This document shows positions 25,446 through 34,524 of a stretch of DNA of 64,000 nucleotides, in pieces. The position numbers and the translations under genes are program-made. The notes beneath the pieces are model-generated. The model had not been told where the DNA came from and ran no database searches. It saw only the letters and a program-made list of their open reading frames with translations. The stretch is from assembly GCF_016907715.1 (NCBI RefSeq), contig NZ_JAFBCM010000001.1, forward strand, positions 868,001 through 932,000, in the 5' to 3' direction. This stretch comes from Tenggerimyces flavus. GTDB taxonomy: Bacteria; Actinomycetota; Actinomycetes; Propionibacteriales; Actinopolymorphaceae. Each line of letters starts with the position of its first letter. The first letter of the stretch is position 1.

Positions 25446-25550
25446 CCGGGTGCCGTGGTCTTTCCCCTCCGGCCGGTCGGTCTGTACTCGACCGACCACG
25501 TGGCCTTTCGGCCGGTGGGGAGAGGCCACGTTCAAGCACCCGGCTAGGCG
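25439..25550. terminator. Nested inverted repeat between convergent genes (bidirectional terminator or structured element)
   Basis: A perfect 15-bp outer stem pairs 25439-25453 with 25536-25550 (CGCCTAGCCGGGTGC and its complement). Inside are two further repeats, GGTCGGT/ACCGACC (25474-25497) and CGTGGCCT/AGGCCACG (25499-25530), giving a three-way-junction shape. It overlaps the stop codon of the dehydrogenase gene and ends 20 bp from the stop of the convergent kinase gene. Confidence 0.6.
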
Positions 25551-25570
25551 CGCGGAGCGCGACAATCAGC

Positions 25571-26206
25571 TCAGCCGATCAGATGAACGACGAGGTCCGC
25601 CCGGTGTCGGGCGGCCTCGATCAGCTCGGCGTTGCGCTGGTCGGTTCCCTTCGACCAGGCACGCGCCTGCTCCGGCGTCTTGCCGTACGCCTCGTGCCGC
25701 CGGATCAGCCGGTCGAGGCGGACGTCCTCCGGCAGGTCGAGGAACCACACCTCGTCGAGCAGCCCGCGTACCGGCGCCCAGCCCGCGGCGTCCTGGAGCA
25801 GGTAGTTGCCCTCGGTGATGACGAGCGGAACGTCGGCCTGCACCGGGATCGAGTTCGCGATCGGCTCCTCGATCTTGCGCCAGAACACCGGCGCGTACAC
25901 GCACTGCTCGGCCGGGTTGCGCAGCCGTCGCAGCAGCGCGACGTAGCCGGCGGCGTCGAACGTGTCGATCGCTCCCTTGCGATCGCGACGGCCGAGCCGC
26001 TCGAGCTCGGCGTTCGCCAGGTGGAACCCGTCCATCGGAACGAGCACCGCGTCGGCACCGAGAGAGTCGACGAGCACGGTGGACAGCGTCGACTTGCCCG
26101 CGCCGGGCGAACCGGTGATGCCCAGCATGCGACGCCGACCCGGCTGGATCAGGCCACGGGCCCGATCGACCAGATCGGCGACAGTGAACGAACGTGCGAC
26201 GCTCAT
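25571..26206 (-). CDS. P-loop nucleoside/nucleotide kinase family protein (uridine kinase/PanK-like)
   Basis: A 211-residue kinase. Walker A is GSPGAGKST (32-40); the acidic block VPMDGFHLANAELERLGRRDRKGAIDTFDAAGYV and APVFWRKIEEP are shared by the phosphoribulokinase/uridine kinase superfamily. VPLVITEGNYLL is the Walker B equivalent, and WFLDLPEDVRLDRLIRRHEAYGKTPEQA is the lid. Annotated homologues are called nucleoside/nucleotide kinase family or YggC-type, with uncertain substrates (pantothenate, uridine or a sugar). Start ATG 26206; divergent from the thioredoxin/NHL gene. Confidence 0.75.
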   Translation of the reverse strand: MSVARSFTVADLVDRARGLIQPGRRRMLGITGSPGAGKSTLSTVLVDSLGADAVLVPMDGFHLANAELERLGRRDRKGAIDTFDAAGYVALLRRLRNPAEQCVYAPVFWRKIEEPIANSIPVQADVPLVITEGNYLLQDAAGWAPVRGLLDEVWFLDLPEDVRLDRLIRRHEAYGKTPEQARAWSKGTDQRNAELIEAARHRADLVVHLIG

Positions 26207-26347
26207 GGGAGGACTATCGTCCGGCCTCCGACCTGGTCAACACAAGGGATCTTTCGGACATCGGTCCATTCTGGACAAACAGCCCCGCCCCAGCGGAGCA
26301 GGAGTTGCCCACTGCCACCATTTGGCACCGCGCTCTACCCTGGCGGA

Positions 26348-28159
26348 ATGCAGCCTCGTGCGCGGGTGAGAGCCCCTGAGCTCGTCGGTCGCGGCGGGTG
26401 GTTGAACACCGGCGGCGAGCAGTTGCGGTTGGCCGACTTTCGCGGACGCTTCGTCCTGCTGGACTTCTGGACGTTCTGCTGCATCAACTGCCTGCACGTC
26501 CTGGAGGAGCTCCGCGCGCTCGAGGTGAGGTACGAGGACGTGCTCGTGGTCGTCGGCGTGCACTCGCCGAAGTTCACCCACGAGGCCGACCCGGTCGCGC
26601 TCCGTGCCGCGATCGAGCGGTACGCCGTCCGGCATCCCGTGCTCGACGACCCGACGTTGACGACCTGGCAGGCGTACGCGGCGCGGGCATGGCCGACGCT
26701 GACGTTGATCGACCCGGAGGGGTACGTCGTCGCGCAGTTCTCCGGCGAGGGCCACACGCACGCGTTGGAGTCCCTGCTGGGCGAGCTCGTTCCGGCGCAC
26801 GACGCGCGCTCGACGCTGCACCGCGCGAGCTCCCCGTACGTCGCCCCGCCACCGCCCGACACCGCGCTTCGCTTTCCTGCCAAGGCGATCCGGCTCCCGA
26901 ACGGCGAGGTCGTCGTCGCGGACGCGGGCAACCACTCGTTGGCGATCCTCGGCGCCGACCTGACGACCGTCGTACGCCGGATCGGCAGCGGTGAGCGCGG
27001 GCTCCTCGACGGCACGGCCGCGGAGGCGGGCTTCCGCGAGCCGAACGGCCTGTGCCTGTTGCCGAAAGACGTCGCGCGGAAGGTCGGCTACGACCTCGTC
27101 GTCGCCGACACTGTCAACCACGCCTTGCGCGGCGTCCGGCTGCCGTCGGGCGACGTCCGTACGCTCGCCGGCTCCGGTCAGCAGTGGATGCCCGGCGACG
27201 AGGACACCACGCTGTCGAGCCCGTGGGACGTCGCCTGGTTCCAGGGCAAGGTGTGGATCGCGATGGCCGGCATCCACCAGCTGTGGACGTACGACCCGAT
27301 CAGCCGCGAGATCTCGCCGGTCGCGGGAACGCGCAACGAGGGGCTGGTCGACGGGCCGCTCGCGCAGGCCTGGTTCGCGCAGCCGTCCGGGCTGAGCGTG
27401 TCGCCGGACGGCTCGCGGCTGTGGATCGCGGACGCGGAGACATCGGCGCTGCGGTACGTCGAGGGCGACGAGGTGACGACCGCGGTCGGCACCGGGCTGT
27501 TCGACTTCGGCCTGCGCGACGGTCCGGCCGAGCAGGCGTTGTTGCAACACCCGTTGGGCGTTTGCGCGCTGCCGGACGGAACGGTCGCGGTGACCGACAC
27601 GTACAACGGCGCGCTGCGGCGGTACGACCCGGTGACGCGCGAGCTGAGCACGATCGCGCTCGGACTGAGCGAGCCGAGCGGTGCGTACGTCGCCGACGAC
27701 CAACTCGTCGTGGTCGAGTCCGCCGCGCACGCGCTGGCCCGGATCGCGCTGGACGCGCCGTCGGTGAAGGTGCCGGAGTTCGAGCACCAGACGAAGCGGC
27801 CGACGACCGAGCTCGCGGCGGGCGAGGTGGAGCTGGTCGTGGTGTTCGAGCCGCCGCCGGGCGAGAAGCTGGACGACAGCGAGGGCCCGGCGACGCGGCT
27901 GTTCGTCTCGGCGACGCCGCCGGCGCTGCTACGTGAGGGCGCCGGGAAGGGCACCGAGCTGACGCGCCGCCTCGTTCTCGATCCGCACGTCGGCGACGGC
28001 GTTCTGCATGTCGCGGCGAACGCGGCGTCGTGCGACATCGACGCGGAGCACCCGACCTGCCACATTCACCAACAGGACTGGGGCGTTCCGGTGCGGCTGT
28101 CCGCGAACGGCGACTCGACGCTGACGCTCGTCCTGTCGGGGGCGGTGGAGGCCGACTAG
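26348..28159 (+). CDS. Thioredoxin-domain NHL-repeat protein (NHLRC2-like)
   Basis: A 603-residue protein with an N-terminal thioredoxin-like domain (LRLADFRGRFVLLDFWTFCCINCLHVLEEL, about 20-165). It has the CCINC variant in place of CxxC-only thioredoxins, followed by an NHL beta-propeller with repeated blades such as VADAGNHSLAIL, VADTVNHALRGV, IADAETSALRYV and VTDTYNGALRRY. A C-terminal beta-rich domain has C-x9-C-x2-H. No signal peptide, so probably cytosolic. The same architecture as bacterial relatives of human NHLRC2; the function is unknown. The start is the first ATG of the reliable homology; the ribosome site is weak. Confidence 0.8.
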   Translation: MQPRARVRAPELVGRGGWLNTGGEQLRLADFRGRFVLLDFWTFCCINCLHVLEELRALEVRYEDVLVVVGVHSPKFTHEADPVALRAAIERYAVRHPVLDDPTLTTWQAYAARAWPTLTLIDPEGYVVAQFSGEGHTHALESLLGELVPAHDARSTLHRASSPYVAPPPPDTALRFPAKAIRLPNGEVVVADAGNHSLAILGADLTTVVRRIGSGERGLLDGTAAEAGFREPNGLCLLPKDVARKVGYDLVVADTVNHALRGVRLPSGDVRTLAGSGQQWMPGDEDTTLSSPWDVAWFQGKVWIAMAGIHQLWTYDPISREISPVAGTRNEGLVDGPLAQAWFAQPSGLSVSPDGSRLWIADAETSALRYVEGDEVTTAVGTGLFDFGLRDGPAEQALLQHPLGVCALPDGTVAVTDTYNGALRRYDPVTRELSTIALGLSEPSGAYVADDQLVVVESAAHALARIALDAPSVKVPEFEHQTKRPTTELAAGEVELVVVFEPPPGEKLDDSEGPATRLFVSATPPALLREGAGKGTELTRRLVLDPHVGDGVLHVAANAASCDIDAEHPTCHIHQQDWGVPVRLSANGDSTLTLVLSGAVEAD

Positions 28160-29184
28160 GTCTGCTGGCGCCGGAGCCGGTGCAGCTCGGCGCCGGTGAC
28201 GCCGAGCAGAACGAGGTCGACGAGCAGCCCGATCGCGGCGCTGAGCTGGCTGTACGCGAACTCGAAGACGTGCGTGACCAGCAGGTACGCGAGGATCGCG
28301 AGCTGGAGGCGGCGGAACGCGCGTTCGCGATCCCGGACCAGCCGGCGGGCGCCCAGGATCGTCAGCACGATGCCGAACGCGGCGCTGCCGATCAGCGCGA
28401 CCAACGCCAGCACGTGCCAGAAGCCGCTGCCCTCGCTCGACAGGGCGGAGAAGACGATCGCGCTGACCGCGTTGAGCAGCAGCACGATCACGATGACGCG
28501 ACCCGTCCACTTCCGTACGGCGAGCGCGTCGAACAGCCTCCTCGCCATGCTCCGGACCCGGTCCGCGACCGGCGGCACCTCGACGTCGTCGGCGGGGCAG
28601 GCGTCGACGAGGGCCTTGACCTCGCCGCCGACGTGCACGAGGTGGGATTCGTCCTGCTGCGCGGTCCTGACCAGCGCGTCCGCCTCGGCCCGTCGGTGCG
28701 GGGTGAAGCCGCCGGCGACGCCCTCGACAGCCTGGTCGACGGCGTTCGCGAGGTACTCGCGCGTGTCGGTGAAGAGCCTGGCGTGGAGCGCCTGGATGGC
28801 GAAGACGGTCCCGATGAAGATCACGTAGATGATCGCGAGCGACGGACGGAAGAAGTAGTCGTTGTCGGACGTGATGAACTTGCCGAGCTCGTCGATGAAC
28901 AGCCCGAACCCGATGCCGCCGACGAACGCCGCGATCGGGCGTACGACCGGGCCGATGTAGCTGAGCAGCAGGAACATCCCCACCAGCATCAGGATCCCGC
29001 CGAACAGCACGTGCGCGACGTGCAGCCCGCCACCGCCGATCTGCGGATAGCCGGTGAGCGCGAGGAACATCCGCGTGATCAGCACGGTCGAGACCGCGGC
29101 GACGACGAACAGCACGAGGTGCGTCGAGGCACGGACATTGCGGACGAACCCGAGCTGCAGGAGGCGCGAGGACCAGCGGTTCAT
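28156..29184 (-). CDS. Integral membrane protein of unknown function
   Basis: A 342-residue protein. The first half has about four helices (LVLFVVAAVSTVLITRMFLALTG, VLFGGILMLVGMFLLLSYIGP, IAAFVGGIGFGLFIDELGKFI, LAIIYVIFIGTVFAIQAL). A soluble helical stretch of about 70 residues follows, then three or four more helices. The motif FGLFIDELGKFITSDNDYFF is conserved in a family often annotated only as hypothetical membrane protein. I chose ATG 29184, before the first helix. Its stop overlaps that of the convergent NHL gene by 4 nt. I know of no function. Confidence 0.65.
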   Translation of the reverse strand: MNRWSSRLLQLGFVRNVRASTHLVLFVVAAVSTVLITRMFLALTGYPQIGGGGLHVAHVLFGGILMLVGMFLLLSYIGPVVRPIAAFVGGIGFGLFIDELGKFITSDNDYFFRPSLAIIYVIFIGTVFAIQALHARLFTDTREYLANAVDQAVEGVAGGFTPHRRAEADALVRTAQQDESHLVHVGGEVKALVDACPADDVEVPPVADRVRSMARRLFDALAVRKWTGRVIVIVLLLNAVSAIVFSALSSEGSGFWHVLALVALIGSAAFGIVLTILGARRLVRDRERAFRRLQLAILAYLLVTHVFEFAYSQLSAAIGLLVDLVLLGVTGAELHRLRRQQT

Positions 29185-29323
29185 CCGCCCGACCCTAGCG
29201 AGTCGACGAACTCCCCGAACCGGGTCAGGAGCGCGACGAGCCGGCTCGCACGCTTCGCCACCTGGCGGGAAACCTCCGTCGGTAGGTGGGCTCCGGTCAG
29301 GTCGGGCAGGTACAGTGCCCGGC

Positions 29324-29935
29324 GTGTCGAGGGCCAGGATGATCGTCGGATGCGTGCTCGCGCTCCTTGCCGTTGGCGGGTGCTCGAAGCAGGTGTCGTA
29401 CGAGCCGGCGACCCTCGACGACGTGCCCGCGGGCAGCGACGCGACGGCCACGGCCGCCCCTGCCACACCGACGGACAAGCCGCAGGCGGGCTCGAGCGCG
29501 AAGGCGGCCCCCTCCCCCAAGCCCGGGCAGCTGCCGATCGACTGCGCGATGCTCATGTTGAAGCCCCCGGCCGACTGGAACGGCTCCCAGGGCCGCGACG
29601 ACGTGTGGACCTACGACCTGGCGGGCGGCACGGTCGCCGTGTACGGCGAGTACGCCAAGGTCGAGGGCCCGGTCAAGGGCAGCGACCTGGTCGAGCTGGC
29701 GAAGGGACCGTTCGGCGAGGACGGGTTCACGCAGGTCAGAGGCGACGGCACGGTCGCGGGCAAGGGCCGGTCGGCCGCGACGGTCGAGTGGCGGCTCGCC
29801 AAGAGCGCTGCCGGCAGTACGCAGGTCGCGGTGGTCGTCTACGACCACGCGGGCGAGCCGGCGAACGAGAACACGGTCAAGGTGCTCGACAAGGCCGTCG
29901 GTCGAGCGACGCTCAGTGACATCGGCTCCTGCTGA
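29324..29935 (+). CDS. Small lipoprotein of unknown function
   Basis: A 203-residue exported protein. With the GTG at 29324 the N terminus is MSRARMIVGCVLALLAVGGC, a good lipoprotein signal with Cys20 as the lipid site. An ATG five codons later would remove the positive residues. TACAGT at 29311-29316 could be a -10 box for a nearly leaderless transcript. After a Pro/Ala/Ser linker comes a globular domain (LPIDCAMLMLKPPADWNGSQGRDDVWTYDL ... VEWRLAKSAAGSTQVAVVVYDH). No family recognised. It is divergent from the membrane protein and precedes the ABC-2 exporter. Confidence 0.65.
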   Translation: MSRARMIVGCVLALLAVGGCSKQVSYEPATLDDVPAGSDATATAAPATPTDKPQAGSSAKAAPSPKPGQLPIDCAMLMLKPPADWNGSQGRDDVWTYDLAGGTVAVYGEYAKVEGPVKGSDLVELAKGPFGEDGFTQVRGDGTVAGKGRSAATVEWRLAKSAAGSTQVAVVVYDHAGEPANENTVKVLDKAVGRATLSDIGSC

Positions 29936-29983
29936 GCGATAAGTCGCTCGCGTCCGCGGCACGACGTCAGGCACCCTTCAGAA

Positions 29984-30784
29984 GTGTCCAGTGCCCAAGC
30001 CCGAGTGCATGCCTTCGGCAAGACGGTCGGCATGTCGGCGGCGGCGGCGATCGGCGAGAGCCGGCTCATGCTGCTCGACGCCGGCCTGCGGATCGTCCGC
30101 GTGCTCGTTCTGCTGGCGATCTGGCAGACGCTCGTCCAGCCGGGCGAGGTGGTCAGCGGGTTCACGCTCGCCGGGCTGCTGACGTACACATTGATCGCCG
30201 AGATCTTCGCCCAACAGCTGCTCACGAAGTCCGAGCTCGACAGCTGGCTGTGGGAAGGCGTGATCGCGAGCCGGCTGCTGTACCCGATGACGCTCGTCGG
30301 CCAGCTGGTCGCGCAGCTCCTGGGCAGCTGGTTGTTCGGCTTCGTCGCGGTGTCGCTGCCGATTCTCGTCGTCGCGCCGCTCGTCGGCGTCGACATCTCG
30401 CCGGACAGCTGGCAGGCGGGGCTGTGGTTCGTTCCCAGCCTGGTGCTGTCGATCGCGATCGGCCTCGCGCTGGACGTGATCCTCGGCGCTATGACGGTCG
30501 CGTTGAACCTGTCGATCTGGCTCGTCGACACGCTCCGCGGCGCCCTGCTCGCGCTGCTGGCGGGCTCGGTGCTGCCGTTGGCGATTCTCCCGTGGGGGTT
30601 GGGGAACGTGTTCGGCTGGTTGCCGTTCGCCTCGATGGGCTCGGCGCCGCTGCGCATCTACACCGGGACGGGAGACCCGCTGCCGCTGATGGCGTTGCAG
30701 CTGGGTTGGGCTCTCGTTCTCTGGCTGCTCGCCGGCTATCTGTGGCGGGCGACCCGGGAACGTCTCGTCGGGTACGGGGGCTGA
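29984..30784 (+). CDS. ABC-2 type exporter permease subunit 1
   Basis: A 266-residue membrane protein of the ABC-2 family (six helices), first gene of a three-gene exporter. Seen: SRLMLLDAGLRIVRVLVLLAIWQTL, YTLIAEIFAQQLL and WLWEGVIASRLLYPMTLVGQLVAQLLGSW, as in two-permease ABC-2 systems of the YtrB/ABC2_membrane_6-like type. GTG start. It is followed 5 nt later by the second permease. Confidence 0.78.
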   Translation: MSSAQARVHAFGKTVGMSAAAAIGESRLMLLDAGLRIVRVLVLLAIWQTLVQPGEVVSGFTLAGLLTYTLIAEIFAQQLLTKSELDSWLWEGVIASRLLYPMTLVGQLVAQLLGSWLFGFVAVSLPILVVAPLVGVDISPDSWQAGLWFVPSLVLSIAIGLALDVILGAMTVALNLSIWLVDTLRGALLALLAGSVLPLAILPWGLGNVFGWLPFASMGSAPLRIYTGTGDPLPLMALQLGWALVLWLLAGYLWRATRERLVGYGG

Positions 30785-30789
30785 TCTCG

Positions 30790-31620
30790 GTGCGCCAACT
30801 GCTGCGGATGTGGAAGCTGTTCGCGGGCATGGACCTACTGTGGGTCCTGCGCGGGCCGCGCGACGCCGCGATGTACGTGCTCTCCGACGCCGTCCTGATC
30901 GTCGCGTCGATCTCGACGACGTTCCTGCTGGCCGTACGGTTCGACGGCATCGGGCACTGGGACCGCGCGCAGATCCTGTTCATGCTCGGGTACGCGATGT
31001 TCGTGAACTCCTTGCTGGACACGCTGTTCGGCTACAACGTCAAGATGATCAGCCGCCGGATCGGGCGCGGACAGCTCGACCACATGCTTGTGCAGCCGCA
31101 GCCGTTGTGGCGGATGTTCCTGACGGAAGGCTTCACGCCGTTCGGGCAACCGTTCGGGCTGATCATCTCGATCGCGATGCTGTCCTGGACGTCGTCGCTG
31201 CTGGATCGGCCGTTCTCCGTTGTATGGTTGGGCATTCTGCTGCTCAACCTGTTCGCGTCCGCGGCGATCGTGCTCGCGTTGCAGGTCGCGTGGGGCGCGA
31301 TCGCGTTCTGGGCACCGCGATCGGCGGAGGAGATCAACAGCGCGACGAACCGCGTCGTCGGCTCGCTCGGGCCGCTGCCGTTGGACGGCGTCAACCGCTT
31401 CTTGCTCGGCGGCTTGCTGACCGTCATCCCCGTGGGCTTCACGGCCTGGCTGCCCGCTCGTTCGATCGCCGACGTGTCGCCGCTCTTCCCTGGCGGGCTT
31501 GTCGCACCGCTCGCCGCTCCGCTGTTCGCGGCCGCGGCGTACTTCGTCTTCAGAAAGGGGCTGCAGCACTATGCCCGCGTCGGTTCGCAGCGCTACTCCA
31601 ACTTCGGACACCGTCGTTGA
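30790..31620 (+). CDS. ABC-2 type exporter permease subunit 2
   Basis: A 276-residue paralogue of the first permease (six helices; WVLRGPRDAAMYVLSDAVLIVASISTTFLLAVRF, RRIGRGQLDHMLVQPQPLWRMF, LGPLPLDGVNRFLLGGLLTVIPVGFTAWLPA). Start GTG 30790, with the G-rich tail of the preceding gene as ribosome site. It overlaps the ATPase gene by 50 nt. Substrate unknown; similar systems export lipids, peptides or drugs. Confidence 0.78.
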   Translation: MRQLLRMWKLFAGMDLLWVLRGPRDAAMYVLSDAVLIVASISTTFLLAVRFDGIGHWDRAQILFMLGYAMFVNSLLDTLFGYNVKMISRRIGRGQLDHMLVQPQPLWRMFLTEGFTPFGQPFGLIISIAMLSWTSSLLDRPFSVVWLGILLLNLFASAAIVLALQVAWGAIAFWAPRSAEEINSATNRVVGSLGPLPLDGVNRFLLGGLLTVIPVGFTAWLPARSIADVSPLFPGGLVAPLAAPLFAAAAYFVFRKGLQHYARVGSQRYSNFGHRR

Positions 31621-32593
31621 GATCAGCGGAGTCCTGAAGCGCTACCAGCAACGGCAGCGTTCGGAGAAGCTCCGCGACGCCCTGACCAACCTCGTGCGGC
31701 CGAAGATCTCGACGATCACAGCGTTGGACGGCATCGACCTGTCGGTGCGCCGTGGTGAGATCCTCGCGTACGCCGGCGCGAACGGGGCGGGCAAGAGCAC
31801 GACGATCAAGCTGCTCTCGGGGCTGCTCGCGCCCGACGCCGGGTCGGTGCGGGTGTTCGGCATGGACCCGGTGCGGCAGCGCGTGCCGTACGTGCGCCGG
31901 ATCGGCGTGGTGTTCGGGCAGCGGACCGACCTGTGGTGGGACCACCCGGTCGGGGCGACGTTCGAGTGGAAGCGGGTCGTGTGGGAGATCCCGCGCGAGC
32001 GGTTCGACCGGATGCTTGCGTACGTGAAGGAGCTGCTCGGGCTGGACGCGTTCTTCCAGACCTTGGCCCGAGAACTCTCGCTGGGCCAGCGGATGCGGGC
32101 TGACCTGGGCTTGGCGTTGATGCACGAGCCGGAGCTGTTGCTGCTGGACGAGCCGACGTTGGGGCTCGACGTGCTGGCGAAGCGGCGGATGTTGCAGAGC
32201 ATTCTCGATCTGAACGCGTCGCGTGCGATGACGGTGATCGTGACGAGTCACGACATGCCGGACCTCGAACAGTTGGCGTCGCGAGTCGTGATGCTGCACC
32301 GCGGCGCGATCGCGTTCGACGGCGCGTTCCCCGCGCTGCGCGCGACGTTGGGCGACCGGCGGCGGCTGGTGCTGACGACGGACGCTGCCGTCGCGGCCCC
32401 GACGCTGCCAGGCGCCGACCTGGTGTCGAGCACGGACGGGCAGCACGAGTACGCGTTCGACGCCGCGCAGGTGCCGATCGCCGGGCTGCTGGCCGAGGCG
32501 TCGTCGCTGGTGCCGGTGCTGGATGTGGAGACGCACCGGGACTCGATCGACGAGGTGGTGGCGGACCTGTACGAGTCGTGGCTGGCCCGTTAG
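31571..32593 (+). CDS. ABC-2 type exporter ATP-binding protein
   Basis: A 340-residue ATPase. It has a typical N-terminal extension before strand 1 (LRDALTNLVRPKISTITALDGIDLSV) found in this ABC-2 subgroup. Walker A is GANGAGKST, the signature is LSLGQRMRADLGLAL, Walker B is LLLLDEPTLGLD and the switch is TSHDMPDLE. A C-terminal regulatory region of about 100 residues follows. The ATG lies within the second permease gene, so the three genes form one unit. Its stop overlaps the convergent kinase by 3 nt. Confidence 0.85.
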   Translation: MPASVRSATPTSDTVVEISGVLKRYQQRQRSEKLRDALTNLVRPKISTITALDGIDLSVRRGEILAYAGANGAGKSTTIKLLSGLLAPDAGSVRVFGMDPVRQRVPYVRRIGVVFGQRTDLWWDHPVGATFEWKRVVWEIPRERFDRMLAYVKELLGLDAFFQTLARELSLGQRMRADLGLALMHEPELLLLDEPTLGLDVLAKRRMLQSILDLNASRAMTVIVTSHDMPDLEQLASRVVMLHRGAIAFDGAFPALRATLGDRRRLVLTTDAAVAAPTLPGADLVSSTDGQHEYAFDAAQVPIAGLLAEASSLVPVLDVETHRDSIDEVVADLYESWLAR

Positions 32594-33612
32594 CCGACGA
32601 TCTCGTCGGCGACCTCGTCAACGGTCTTCGCGGTGGTGTCGACGCGGTGGCCGAGGTCGTTCGGTCTGGTCTCGGCGGCGATGCGGCGGAGGACTTCCAG
32701 CGGTTGGCGGTTGAGCCTGTCGCCAGGCGCCGCCCAGCTCGGCTGGTCGTGCCGGCTGAGGATGCGGCGGGTCAGCTCGTCGCGGTCGGTGTACAGGGCG
32801 TGGACGCGGAGGCGGGTGGTGCCGAGCGCCTGGGCGTACGCCTGGAGGGCTGGCTCGTCGACCGGGCCGACGACGACCAGGGCGGTGGCGCCGATCTTCC
32901 GGTACGCGGTGGCGAGGACGGCGAGGTTGGCGGCCTTCGCGCGGTGGTCGTTCGGTGGGCAGAAGCCGAGCTGCTCGAGGTCGACGTACCCGGCGGTGGC
33001 GCCGGTCGCTAGCAGTCGTTCGTACACGCGCCAGCCGACGGTCGACTTGCCGACGCCGGTGGGGCCGCAGATCAGGTGAACGGCGACGTCGTTCGCCTCG
33101 GCGCTCGGAACGGGCGGATCCGCCAGCCCGCCGAGCGGGTGGGTCAGCCAGCCGGTGCGCTCGGCCACCCTGTCGGCGACCTCGGCAACGGTCAGCCCGG
33201 TCGTGTCGACGCGCAGGCCGATCCCCCGACGTTCCAGCGCCTCCAGCTCGGCCAGCGCGCCGGGCAGGTCGCCGTCGCCTCGGCCGAGCAGGCGGGTACG
33301 GACGTCGTCCGGGCTGGCGTGCAGGCGGCACAGCAACCCGACGTCCGGTGCGACCCGCCCGCGGGGATCCACGACGCCGGACACGACCAGGGCGGAGGCG
33401 CCGCGGAAGTTCTCGGCCACGGCTCGCAAGTTCTCGAGCTGGAGCCGGTGCCGGCCGGGGTCGTCGGCCGGCTCGGGGTAGCAGATGCCGAGCTGGTCGA
33501 GGTCGACGTACGCGCTACCCGGAAGCCGTCGGTGCAACGCGAAGCCGATGGTGCTCTTGCCCGTCCCCGGAGCTCCGCAGAGCCAGAGGACGGGCAGCGG
33601 CGTGCCGGTCAG
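32590..33612 (-). CDS. Double P-loop kinase-like protein, apparently started at CTG
   Basis: A 340-residue protein made of two homologous P-loop domains. Domain 1 has Walker [10 protein letters not shown] (13-21), then [12 protein letters not shown]. Domain 2 has GPTGVGKST (183-191), then [12 protein letters not shown]. Each ends with an [10 protein letters not shown] / [10 protein letters not shown] element. They are internal duplicates, most like shikimate or adenylyl-sulfate kinase-type NTPases; the substrate is unknown. No ATG, GTG or TTG precedes the first Walker A. The first such codon (TTG 33537) would delete it. The best start is CTG 33612, in a CTGA overlap with the stop of the aldo/keto reductase, implying coupled translation. 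A sequencing or real frameshift upstream is the alternative. Confidence 0.65.
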   Translation of the reverse strand: MTGTPLPVLWLCGAPGTGKSTIGFALHRRLPGSAYVDLDQLGICYPEPADDPGRHRLQLENLRAVAENFRGASALVVSGVVDPRGRVAPDVGLLCRLHASPDDVRTRLLGRGDGDLPGALAELEALERRGIGLRVDTTGLTVAEVADRVAERTGWLTHPLGGLADPPVPSAEANDVAVHLICGPTGVGKSTVGWRVYERLLATGATAGYVDLEQLGFCPPNDHRAKAANLAVLATAYRKIGATALVVVGPVDEPALQAYAQALGTTRLRVHALYTDRDELTRRILSRHDQPSWAAPGDRLNRQPLEVLRRIAAETRPNDLGHRVDTTAKTVDEVADEIVG

Positions 33613-34472
33613 ATCGGGGCGTTCTCGAACGGGGACGAGTAGTTGTCCGCGCGGCTGAGGACGGCCTGGGCGTCCTCGCGGCTGAGGCGAGCCTTCTCGG
33701 CCTCGATCAGCAGGCGGAGCAGGCGTACCTCGCCCGGCGTCGCGATGCCCGTCACCTCCGGGTGGGAGAGGACGAAGCTCAGCGCCGCGGTGACGTGCTC
33801 TTGCTCGTCGAACGGCTCGTACCAGGTCGAGTACTGGTGCTCGTCGGTCACCCAGTTGCGCCGTGCGGCCGACTTGATGATCTTCAGGCCGACGTCCTGG
33901 CGCTGGGTCTCGGCGACGAGCTCCTCGAAGTCGGCCTTGTACTGCTCGTTCGTCGACAGCACGTAGTTGTACGGCGTGAGGACGGTGGCGAACGGGTAGC
34001 GGTTGAGCGCCTCGCGGTGGGTCGCGGGGGCCTCGTGGCCGTGGCCGGTGATGCCGACGAAGCGGACGAGCCCCTCCTCCTGCGCGCGCACCGCGGCCTC
34101 GAGCCCGCCGCCGGGGCGGGTGAGCTTGTCCAGCTCGGAGAGGTCGCCGACCGCGTGCAGCTGGATCAGGTCGACCTGGTCGGTTTGCAACCGTTCGAGC
34201 GACTTGTTGATCTGGGCCCAGGCGGGCTCGCTGTCGCGTTCGCCCGTCTTGGTGGCGAGGAAGATCTGGTCACGGATGCGCGGCATCCACGGGCCGAGGC
34301 GCAGCTCGGCGTCGCCGTAGCTCGCCGCGGTGTCGAAGTGGTTGATGCCGGCATCCAACGCCTCTTGGATGGACTGGTCAGCGACGTCCTGCGTCACGCT
34401 GCCGAGCGCGGCGGCGCCGTAGATGAGCACGGTGCTTTCGTGGCCGATCCGACCGAGTCTGCGCTTCTCCAT
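33609..34472 (-). CDS. Aldo/keto reductase
   Basis: A 287-residue NADPH-dependent oxidoreductase fold. The catalytic tetrad region is recognisable: [15 protein letters not shown] (Asp and Tyr), TKTGER (Lys) and [15 protein letters not shown] (His). [23 protein letters not shown] starts the barrel. ATG 34472 is used; a longer frame from 34589 reaches into the FO synthase promoter side. The substrate is not predictable. The double P-loop gene follows with a 4-nt overlap, so the two are co-translated. Confidence 0.8.
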   Translation of the reverse strand: MEKRRLGRIGHESTVLIYGAAALGSVTQDVADQSIQEALDAGINHFDTAASYGDAELRLGPWMPRIRDQIFLATKTGERDSEPAWAQINKSLERLQTDQVDLIQLHAVGDLSELDKLTRPGGGLEAAVRAQEEGLVRFVGITGHGHEAPATHREALNRYPFATVLTPYNYVLSTNEQYKADFEELVAETQRQDVGLKIIKSAARRNWVTDEHQYSTWYEPFDEQEHVTAALSFVLSHPEVTGIATPGEVRLLRLLIEAEKARLSREDAQAVLSRADNYSSPFENAPI

Positions 34473-34524
34473 GGCTCCCAACCTACTGCGGGAGTGGCCT
34501 ATGTCACAGTCGTGATCGCAGTCA

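Noticed and set aside
24326-28159. A 1277-codon open frame on the plus strand
   Set aside because: Its first half is antisense or out-of-frame to the succinate-semialdehyde dehydrogenase and kinase genes and has Arg-rich, low-complexity composition. Only the part from 26348 is a real gene.
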